In this document: positions 33,201 through 45,200 of the stretch, piece by piece
Numbering within the stretch: the stretch's first letter is position 1
Layout of the letters: every line of letters begins with the position of its first letter
DNA from: Maniola hyperantus
Taxonomy: Eukaryota > Arthropoda > Insecta > Lepidoptera > Nymphalidae
Assembly: GCF_902806685.2 (NCBI RefSeq)
Contig: NC_048545.1
Location: 10,775,852-10,839,851, forward strand
DNA length: 64,000 nucleotides
Reading direction: 5' to 3'
Translations under genes and position numbers: made by a program
The notes under the pieces: generated by a model
The model's database searches: none
What the model was told of the DNA's origin: nothing
The model's input: the letters and a program-made list of their open reading frames with translations, nothing else

Positions 33201-36200
33201 ATTTTTTTCTGTATAAAAATTATAATTTTCCATCACCGTTATGGCGTGATATTTAATTACTTAAAACGCACATAGCTCCGAAAAGTTAGACGCGCGTGCC
33301 CGGGATCGAACCTCCGACCTCCGATTAGAAGGCAGACGTCCTAACCACTAGGCTATCACAGCTATACTTACTTGTGGTGATAGGACATTAGTCGTTTAAG
33401 TGCTATCTACCGGTATGTTACCAGAACTTACTTATCTTATAATTTGTTACTAGGCCCTACAGTATGTGGACCATTCGAAGAGCCAAACTTTTGCATTGCC
33501 GTATTTCCAAACAATTGTGCGCCATGTCGGTGTATCCGCAACTATGTGAGAAATAGCAAAGGCGAATGTGTTCCAAGTAAGTAATATTAATTTAAAAAAA
33601 ACCGGTCAAGTGCGAATCGGACTCGCACACCAAGGGTTCCACTAGTTGTTCATCCAAGTTGCAACATCGTACAAGAAATCTTAAACCAGCAGCAGAGAAT
33701 AATATCAAAGAAGATTACATTAAATTGATGATTTTAATTTTTTATTAGATACACAACCTCAGTGTGGAAAGAACGAAGTACCAAATGAATGCAGTATAAT
33801 CTATCCAAGACAATATCAGACATGGGAACCAAGTACTGATGTAGCGGTTGTGGAAGCCGTTGAGGCTGAGAGTATCAGATGCCGACCATGCAGATGTGCT
33901 GACGGTTTTGTAAGAGACGCTAACGATGTATGTGTTCCAAGTAAGTGATTGTAAACATCGTATATTTTTTTTTAACTAGGATGTGGATGACATATTATTT
34001 GCTCGACTTTATCTTACAAATAGTATTCATCTTTGGCATTTTTCGTGACAAATAATGAAGGCTGATTTCGGATTTATTAAACCAAACAAAATAATACCTG
34101 AGTAATTTTAATTTTATATGAATGAAGTTTAATGTTTCTTTAAATATAAGATAGATATTAGGAGCAAGTTAGTTAGGCGATGGCCGTTGGAGCCGGAAAG
34201 TCTTTGAGTGGAGACCGCGTTTAAGCAAGCGTAGTGTGGGACGCCCTCCAGCACGATGGACCGACGATATAAAGAGGCTGGCGGGAAGTGGCTGGATGAG
34301 GAAGGCTGAGGACCGGGTGCGATGGCGCGTTTTAGGGAAGGCCTGGCTATGTCCAACAGTGAACGTCTACAGGCTGATGATGATGATGATGATAATGATG
34401 ATGATGATTAGGAGCAAGTAACTACAACCGGTGTGGCTTGATCAAAGTACGATAGTTTTTTTTCCTAATTTGATGAGTAGTTAGCGCTTTATTTCTATAA
34501 TATCCAAGACCTGTGTAAATATTTTCAAATTATATTAATAAAACCTGTTAGGTATTTATAATACTGACTTTCAAAAAGGATAAGTAGGTATCACTAATTC
34601 GTTTAAGTGTAATTTACCGGAAGCAATTGTTATGTTATCAGAACTTACTTCACTTATATATTTTGTTACTGTCACCAGTTTGTGGACCATTCGAAGAGCC
34701 AAACTTTTGCATAGCCATATATCCAAGCAATTGTCCGCCATGTCGATGTATTGCAAACTATGTGAGGAACAGAAAAGGCTTATGTGTTCCAAGTAAGTAA
34801 TATGAATCTATGTATATAAAAGGAAAAACTGACTGACTGACTGACTGACTGATCTATCAATGCACAGCTCAAACCATGGACGGGTCGGGCTGAGATAGCT
34901 ATTATGACGTAGACATCCGCTAAGAAAGGATTTTTGGAAATTCAATCCCTAAAGGGGTGAAATAGGGATTTGAAATTTGTGTAGTTCACGCGGACGAAGT
35001 CGCGAACATAAGCTAGTTAATATGTAAAAGGAAAAGCTGACTGACCTATCAATGCACAGCTCAAACCACGGGATGGATCGAGCTAAAATTGGCATGCAGA
35101 TAGCTAAGATAGATAAGGGGGTCAAATAATATTCCACATAATGATAAACTAGTGTTGCCGTGTGGTGACGGCACCAAATACAGTTGTCATTTGTCGGATA
35201 TCGTACAAGGCGACTAACTCTTACGGAGAACTGGTAGTAGCGTCGTCTGTGCTTTTACTACCATCTACTACGATCATCAACCCATCTGCCCAGCGCGGCA
35301 AACCCTCCCGTTGGGCGAGGCCTTTAGTCCAGTAGTAAACTGTTGTAGGCTATTGATGGTAACCTAGAGAAAGCAGAAAAGGAAAAAGTATCAAAGCATT
35401 TGGCTCACGAAATTACCACCATGTGGATTGCAATTATTGTATTGTGTTACCAACCAGAGAATAATATCAAAGAAGATTAAAATAAATTGATGATTTTAAT
35501 TTTTTATTAGATACACAACCTCAGTGTGGAAAGAACGAAGTACCAAATGAATGCAGTATAGTTTATCTACAACCAATCCTACCATTGGGGCCTAGTACTG
35601 ATTTAGCGGCTGTGGAATCCATTGAGGCTGAGAGGATCAGATGCCGACCATGCAGATGTGCTGACGGTTATGTAAGAGACGCTAACGATGTATGTGTTCC
35701 AAGTAAGTGATTGCAAGCAAAGTATATTTTTTTGAAACTAGGATGTGGACGACATATTACCTATTTGCTCGAACTTTATGTTACAAATAGAATGCGTCTA
35801 TGGCGTTTTTCGTGATAAATAAAAATTTATCACGAAAAACGCCACGGCCACGGCACTTTCGGATTTATTAATCAAACAAAATAATACCAGAGTGATTTTA
35901 ATTTCACATGAATTATATAGTCTTACCTACTTTACTAGCGCTTCCGTAAGATGCTGAAGAATTTAATATTTCTTTAAATATATTAAATTCGCTTTTATAT
36001 ATTTAGATATAAGATACACAAGCTGGGACCCGTGACTTCGTCTTAAAATTAGGTTTAAAAATCCCGTGGGACCTCTTTGATTTTCCGGGATATAAAGTAC
36101 CCTATGTCACTCTCCAGGTCTTTATCTATATCCATGCATAAAATCACGTCAATCCGTTACGACGTGGTTGAAGGACAAACAAACACACTTTCGCATTTAT

Positions 36201-39200
36201 AATAAGGGTACTGATTAGTATTAGATTAGATTACGGTATGGCTTGATCTAACGACGTCAGTCTTTTTCGTAATTTGGTAAGTATTTAGCGCTTCACTTCT
36301 ATAAGATCTAAGGCCTGAGTATATTTTGTCAAATTATAATAATATTTATGTGTCAAATAGAATATGTATCACCACACAATTTACTTGAAACATAATTTTA
36401 TGGTTATGTTAAGAACTTATAACACGTACACGTCATTTTAACTTTTTGTGTCAAATTTCATGTCAACAGTACGATCTGGTCCTTATTTTAAAGGTGAACC
36501 GTAGTTTTGACGTGACAGTTGGCCTATAGAGTTAAAATGGCGCGTGAGGAGTCATTTTTACGGACAATACTTACCTGTATAATATTTGTCACCAGTGTGT
36601 GGACCATTCGAAGAGCCAAACTATTGCATAGCCATATATCCAAGCAATTGTCCGAAATGTCGATGTATCGCGAACTATGTGAGAAACAGCAAAGGCGTAT
36701 GTGTTCCAAGTAAGTAATATTAAGTAATTTAAAAAAAAAGCCTAATCTCAGGAAAAAAATTAGGTGTGTAAACACAGGTTAATTTGTTTCTCCTTTGTTT
36801 ATACTATACCCATGCAAAAAATCACGTCGGTATGTTGGTCCTTTGCGGCGTGATTGAAGGACAAACCAACAAACAAACAAATAAACACACACTTTCGCAT
36901 TTATAATAAGTACATATTACGGGTATCTAGTATTTATATGGGTAGTGATTACTTTTATTCTTTGTTACTTAAAAGAGTTTGTAACATTGTATTGGCATCC
37001 TATTGGGAAAATTTAAATAAACAATTATTTTAACGAGTACTTTGTAAAAGTATGTAACACCGTAGCAAATAATGCCAACAGATGTCACGTTGGAGTCTAA
37101 TAAGGAAGCGAACTTGGGCTGGATCGGTAGCAACGCTAATTGCAAATAGTTTGAGGCAGAAAGCAATATTGTCAGTTAAATTCGCAATCAATTACAACAG
37201 AAAGTTTTGAAATAAACTTTGGAAATGCGTGTTCCAAATTGAAATATTTAGTAAAAATTACGCTAAACGTTTATTTTGTAAATATTGTGTTATAAGTCCC
37301 GCAAATTGCTATTGCGCTGGAACCATGTCTCATTAACATCGAAATGACATCATTTTGACGTCAGCCGCGTGAAAAATATACCATCAGCTCGAAACTTCAG
37401 TCTAGTGCTGACGTCACTAAAATGGCAGCCAGGCGCATTAGCATTTTGCGGGACTTATACACATCACGTCATGTTATAAAGAGAATGAGAAAATTACCAA
37501 TTTCCATTATTTCAGAATATCACTGCGGGCGAAATGAAACCTACGTTCCGTGTATAGTCCCATGTCCAACAAACTATTGCCCCAAAAATGACAACAATAT
37601 CTTAGTACAGTGCTTAGTACCTAACCCTTGTCCTGGTGGTTGTGCTTGTAAGAGCAACTATACACGCACTAACTCTGGAGATCATAGATGCATCTTAATC
37701 ACAGACTGTCGTAAGTGTTTTATTTATCTTAATCAAGATTTCACCTCAATCGAAAAGGTTAGCTACTTAGGTTTTTCATATATTTAATTCTAGTAGGGTA
37801 AACATAAAGGTGCTGATAAACTTGAGCATTCACTTGTAACAGAACATCGAGCATTCGCCGTTTTTATTTTTGTCGAACTGAACAACAAGCCGAGCCAAGC
37901 ATAGAGCCAAATATTGCTACGAACATCTTGAGCATTCTAGCGAGTGCTCGTTTATTCTTCATGAAGATGTCAGACTTGACGGTCGCGTGTGCTCGCCAGA
38001 ACGCTCGGTAGAATGCTCGCTAAAATGTTCTCGTATTTTTCTGTGATGTAACATTCCCACGAATGCTCATTACAAGTGAATGCTCAAGTTTATCAGCACC
38101 TTTATATTATGGATCTACGTTTATCATTTCATCTAGGTCTAACATAGTATAAAGTAAAGGGAAATTGCAATATGTGTCTATGTATTTCTCGTCATAATTA
38201 GGGTTCCGCACCCCAAAAGCAAAGAGGAACTTTAATACGATCACTTCGTTGTCTATTTTCTGTCCGTCTGTCATGTCTGTCACAAAAACCTAGGAAGGTA
38301 GGTAGGTCTAATAGCACAAGTAAAGGGAAAAATCCAAAAACCGTGAATTTGTGGTTACATCACAAAAAAATGAAAATGTGTTCATGAACAAATAATTAGT
38401 ATTTTCAATTTTCAAAGTAAGAGAACTATATCATATGAAAGGACTTTACGTGTACATTCTAAGAGAAATTTTTATTTATTTTGATTTATCGTGCAAAATG
38501 TCGAAAAAAATACCCGAGTACCTGCCTCTGACTTAGCTGTTTTTTTTAAATATTTATGTTTGTTTACGGAGGACGAAGAGCAAGATCTGTCAGATATGTA
38601 CAGGTTTTTTTCTAACTTACTGCAATATTCCCGACACAATTTGTGAAATGCAGCTTACGTATAACAACAATTAATATTTCAATTTAAATTTTGTTCTCAG
38701 CCCCTATCAAATGCAGAGGAAAAAACACAGTATACAATTCATGCCCCTCAGCGTGCTTTTCCGACCAGTGCGGTACTTTGCAAATGGAGCCGACCACTTG
38801 CAATACACTAGTTCCAAACGTGTGCCGACCGCGATGCGTGTGTCGGAAACACTACCGCAGAGATAGTTCTGGAAACTGCATACATATAAACCAGTGCCGT
38901 GAGTTGAATAGTTTGATTTTTCCAGATTTTTCAAGTCGCTTAGGGTTTTTCGCTTAGGGTCAAAGTACTCTCTATGCCATGACGTGCTATGCAGCACCGA
39001 TCCAGTGTGACATGCACTATACGAAATACTTAATTGAAATCATATTTGACAGTTTCTGCTGCGCAGCGCCGCTGTAATGCGGTTAGGCCTTTATCATTTT
39101 TTAATTATTATCAGTATAAACAGTCTTTAAGACAATAATATGATAACCTAAAGACTTGTTTCATCTCATGCCACCCTCCTTTTTCTACAACCGCACCGCA

Positions 39201-42200
39201 CACCACCGCAAACAATTTCACCCTCACCACCTGGGTGCCTGGTGCACTGGTGCTAGTTGTGCCAGATCCTTTCTTCCACGCACATGCAAACTGTGTCAAC
39301 TAGGCTCCCTTCGGCGGTGTTCCCATTAGATTACAACAATTAGGGTTATTCAAGGGGCGGACCAACACATTCCTGAAAGGCCGGCAACGCATTGGTGGTT
39401 CCTCTGGTACTGCAAATGTTCAAACTTTGTTGGCGTAGTTGTGAACGCTGTGGTCTTATAAGTGGGAAGTCCCAGGTTCGATTCCTGGTAGGGGCAATTG
39501 AGGAATTCAAATTGTCTAAATTGACTCTGGACTGGTTCAGCCATGGCTTATCACCACCCTACCGGCAAAGCCGTGCCGCCAAGCGCTTTAATGTTCCGGT
39601 ACGATGCAGCGTAGAAACAGATCAGGGCTATGGGTTTAACGAAACTGCCACCTCCTCGTGTGACTGCTACAGTACCCCTTCCAATCCATCTTAGGCTATA
39701 TCATCAGTCATCACTTACCGCCAGGTAAGATTGCAGTCAAAGTAACTTGTATCTGAATTTAAAAAATATGTCTAAGTACCTACCTAATCTTTGCTAAGTA
39801 AGTAGATATACGAATGTAAGTCATATATTCTTCAATACAGCACCTCAATGTGGTGAAAACGAAGAACCAAATCACTGTCCAATATATTATCCACAAGCAG
39901 TTGAAGGATCTGCAGAAACTGCTGTGATATCTGTTGAGGCCGAGAGGACCAGATGCCGACCATGCAAATGTATAGATGGTTTTATAAGAGATATTAGCGA
40001 TAGATGTGTTCCAAGTAAGTAATTGTAAGCACGTGTAAGTAATTGTATTTGTACAATTGTAATTGTAAACTCTTCTAATAATTTCGACTTTAAATAGCCA
40101 AGAAAATTACCTAAGTAAATCTAAAAATAATGTAACACGTAGCCTTTATGTAATAGGCTACTTGACTCATATCTAATTTCGTCCAATAAATGATTATTTA
40201 TTATAGTATTTTGCTTAAGACAACGAAATATATCAATAACAATTATTAAAAACGCAGGATGGATATATAAATCCAATTTAAAAAAATACAGTTTTTATTT
40301 TTATTTGAAACGCAGAAAACGCTGTCAGCCATGATGTGACGTCATTCAATATGTAAACAAAGAAATGTCACGCGTGGACTAACGTAGTATCCATATATAA
40401 AATTTAAAGTCCTGACTTATATATCAACGCACAGCCTAAACATCTAAACAGCTGGTCCTAGATACATGAAATTTGGTGGGTGTGTTACTTTGTAGGTAAA
40501 GTAAAGAAAAAGTATCCACTAGGAAAGGATTTTTTGAAATTCCACCCCTGAGTGGGTTAAATGGGGGTTTGAAATTTATGAAGTCCACGCGGGCGAAGTC
40601 ACGAGCATAAGCTAGTTTTTATATATTTCTAAAAACTCATAGTAAACGTAAAAAATTATCGTTTTCTCTTTATAAATTGAATAAGTTATTAAGTAAGACT
40701 TACTTACAAAGTGATCTTTGCAAAAATAAATTTGGATTGCAGTCGTTAGTCATGGAGGATCCCTTTATATATATATTTACTTCACTGGGCACTCTAATCC
40801 ACAACTTTCCTGTGGTCTTTATCGATGCATTTTTGCATTCTCGGATGATACAATAACGATAATTACTATATTTTTCATGTAAACTAGTATAGAAGTCATG
40901 TTTATTAAACTTTGGGAGGTTATGCTGTTGATTACAAATGCATGACGTCAGAGCACAGATAATCTATCGGCCAAACATGGCCGACAGTGTTTTCACCTGT
41001 CTAAGAAATATATATTTTTAAATTAAAGTTTTACGGTTTTTAGGGCGCAAAAAAATATAGTGTTAATTTTTTTGATCTAATAGGACAAATATTAACCATT
41101 TAAGACCTACTTAAAAAAAGTGTCAACTAGCCTATTGTATAATTAAGTAATATAATAATTAGACATGTGCTTACTATGTATTTATTGTAATCTAGCTGCC
41201 CCGGCGAATTTCGTACCGCCTAACAGTCGATTCAAATTTCTTAAATTTTTCTCTTTCGTAAGAACCGTCCTCGTACTTCAAGGAATATTATGAAAAAACA
41301 ATTAGCGAAATCGGTTCATCTGTTCTCGAGATTTGCGATCAGCAACACATTTAGCGATTCATTTTTATATATAAAAAGAAATATTTACCTAATTTTGCGA
41401 TGCCCAGACGGGGCTTCATGTAATCATGAAAGCAAATGAATAAATAAATGAAATGAAAATAAAATTTTGAGAAGAGACCCGTGCTAAGTAGTGGGCCGTT
41501 GATCATAATGATGATGACCTATGTAGGTATTGAGGATTACTTATTGTTTGATATTGCAGAACCAGTTTGTGGTGAAAATGAGGTGTCAACTAATTGCAAG
41601 CAAACATGTCCTCCTCAAGACTGCACTTGGGACCCCACCCGGATGGACTGCAGACCCCTAGAGTGCAAGCCTGGATGCAATTGTATTGAAGGTCACTTGA
41701 GAGATGAAAATGGAAAATGTATACCTCGAGAACAGTGTCGGGGTACGTAATTGTGTCTCCTCTGATGCAGTTGATGTCATGCATCCCACCCCCACTTTTT
41801 AAGATTTTGTTATTTCTTCTGTGCCGAATCAAAGTTACCGCCTCATAGCTAAGGAAAAGAAGTTGATTTTCCATTTTATAGGGCACATACCTATTGAATT
41901 ATTTGAGCTTGTCTTTATCGTTCCGTTTCGAACAAGTAAATGATCGATCGTAACGACCAATCGTTTCGTGTGTGAACAGAACAATTTTGGAGCGATGGAT
42001 TGTCACGATTTACTGAAGATTGATCGAAGCGACGAATCGTACCTTATATGGGGCTCTTAAGGTAACTTGTATAACGAAGCGTAGTCACCTTCCTCTGAAC
42101 CGTTTATTATATTATACTACTAGCTTATTCCCACGACTTCGTCTGCGTGGACTACACAAACTTCAAACCCCTATTTCAACCCCTTACGGGTTGAATTTTC

Positions 42201-45200
42201 AAAAATCCTTTCTTAGCGGATGCCTACGTCATAATAGCTATCTACATGCCGAATTTCAGCCCGATCCGTCCAGTCGTTTGAGCTGTACGTTGATAGATCA
42301 GTCAGTCAGTCAGTCAGTCACCTTTTCCTTTTATATGTTAAGATTTAGATTTTGATTAGAATACTGAAGGAATAGATATACTCAATGAAATCCAAAAATT
42401 CTTTTCAGAATGCAATGGCGATCCGAATGCAGTTTACAGTCAATGTCCTAATCAATGCGTATCGACCTGCAAATGCCCGAATGCCATCTGCTCTCAAGAA
42501 TGTGGCGAGCCCTTTGGTTGTAAATGCAGATTGGGATATATTCGATCTGAGGAGGGAAGATGTATTTTACCAACCGAATGCCCAGGTTATTATTAAACAT
42601 CTCATCTATAAAAAACCGGCCAAGTGCGAATCAGACTCGCGCACGTACTAGATCTCGTTCAAACCAATTTTCGATGGAAGTTTGCATATATATATGTGTA
42701 ATGTACATTTATCATTCTCTTATTTTAGAAGTTACAGGGGGGGGGGTGGTGGTACACATTTTACCACTTTGGAAGTGTCTCTCAGTGTTGCAAACCATTC
42801 AGTTTAGAAAAAAATTATATTAAAAACCTCAAAATGATTTTTGAAGACCTATCCATAGATACCATGGGTTTCATGAAAAAAAATGTTTTTTTTTCTATTT
42901 TTGTGTAAAAATCTTAATGCGGTTTACAGAATACATCTACTTACTAAGTTTCAACAGTATAGCTCTTATAGTTTTGGAAAAAAGTGGCTGTGACGTACAT
43001 CCGTACGCCGTACGCCGTAGTAGAAAAAGTAGCCTATATCCTTCCCCGGGATGCAAGCTATCTCTGTACCAAATTTCATCAAAATCGGTTGAACGGATGG
43101 ACCGTGAAAAGCTAGCAGACAGAGACAGACAGACACACTTTCGCATTTATAATATAAGTATGGGAAAGTATGGATTCTTTTATACTAGCTGGCTACTTTG
43201 TGTAACTAGCTGATGCCTGGGTGGATTTAGGTGGATTAAATTGGAGATATTGGCACTGAATATGAACTCAGATAAAGGGTAAAATCTATGTCACTACATA
43301 GACTAACCCGGAAAATCAAAGAGTTCCCATGGGATTTTTAAAAACAAAATTCCACGCGGACGAAGTCGCGGGCATCAGCAAGTAGTTATTTATATTTTGT
43401 AAAATATCTGGATTTATGATTTCAATTGAAAAATTAACAATTTTTTCAGGTGGCAATCCCTGCGGGCGAAACGAAACATTCGCCCCGTGTCTTATCGGAT
43501 GTCCAACAAACAATTGCCCAAGGGATGACAGTCTTGCCGTTCCACAGTGCTTACCACCTTTCCCTTGCCCAGGTGGCTGTGCTTGCAAGAGCAACTATAA
43601 ACGTATTAGCTCTGAAAATAGAAGATGCATCTTAGTCACAGATTGTCGTAAGTTTTTTCAACCTTAAAGCTTATTTCACACTACGGGATATAAATTATAT
43701 TATAGCCCGGTCAAAATAGACATTCAAGGTTACATATAATAATTCGTATAGGGCTAAAAATTGTCACGAATTTTGGTGACACCAATATATAAATGTGTAC
43801 GGGAGCAGTGTGTAGGCTCGACCGTACAAAAAAACACAAGTATTAAATAAATTAATCAACATATTATAATTAAGCTATTTTAAATTCTCTTTCAATCTAG
43901 TTATATAATAAAATTAATTTTTAGTGGGATTTTAGATTTAGCCTATTTTAAATTTAGATTTTAGATTTAGCCTATTTTAAATTTAGCCCCCGAGCTCTTT
44001 TTGAAGAAATTGCGAAAAGAGTTATCGAGTCAACCGGGGACCCGAGAGCTGGCAGCTAATTTGATCAAAGAATTAGTTTGGCCATCCAAAGGATGCTGCC
44101 AGCATCTTGGGTACAATGCCTCGCTGCGGTGATCTCGACGAGGTTTTAGATTTAATTTAATTTATTTTAGTTTTAATTTAATGTTGTTTTTTTTAGATTT
44201 AAGTTTATTAATAGTTTATTTGTTAACCATTGATATTATAGATTTGGATTAAATTTTTTTTAGTTCAAAGCAAACAAATAAAAGTTATAAAATATCACTA
44301 TATTTTACGTTGGAAGTACACTTACTTCCAACTTCCAACCCGAACGACCTACAACATAGGCAAGAAGTAAGGTCTTACAATATGTATATAAATAGGTAGA
44401 GGAGAAATCTGAAAATTGTTCATTTGTATTCATACTATTTAAAAAATATTTTTTTTAAATTTTAAACTTGCATTTGCCGTTAGAGAAAATTTAAGCAAAA
44501 AAATCCAAGTTACGGAACCCTCGGTGCGCGATTTTGACTCAGACTTAGATGGTTTTTTTTTTAATATTAATTTTTGTTTACGGAGGACGAAGAGCTCATA
44601 TATGTAGACGTTTTTTTTCAAATTTACTGCAAGATTCCCGACACAATTTGTGAAACGTAGCTTTATTTTTAACAATAATTAATATTTCAATTTAAATTTT
44701 GTTCTCAGCTCCTTTCAAATGCAGAGGAAACAACACAGTATATAATTCATGCCCCTCAGCGTGCTTTTCCGACCAGTGCGGTACTTTGCAAATGGAGCCG
44801 ACCACTTGCAATACACTAGTTCCAAACGTGTGCCGACCGCGATGCGTGTGTCGAGAAGACCACCGCAGGAATAGTTCCGGCGACTGCATACCTATTAAAC
44901 AATGTCGTAAGTATTTCTTAAAGAATATCAACCATGTTTTATTATTAAACCCCTTTCCCCTCCAACTAAGCGTAGGTAAAGCTTGTGCTAGGTCTAGGTT
45001 ACGACAATAGTGCAACGAGTGGGGTTTGAACCGCCGACCTTTGAGCTATTGAGGATCTGTTGCATAATAATAGTTCAAGTTGATTTCTCAATTTTGAACC
45101 TCTGACAATAATAATTATACAATCAGCAAAGTCAAATTCAGTAAAAGAGATATCAGAGATCATGATGGTTGTGTGGTGGTATGAGATTTTCCACCTCACC

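Noticed and set aside
37422..37515. ATG at 37422 as the start of a separate gene at exon 11
   Set aside because: It lies in a MITE, has no signal peptide, and a good acceptor plus phase match supports splicing into exon 11.
41590..41886. Minus-strand frame over exon 14
   Set aside because: Shadow of the plus-strand TIL exon.
42385..42651. Plus-strand frame overlapping exon 15 of gene B
   Set aside because: It is a different reading frame from the cysteine-rich exon and lacks domain features.
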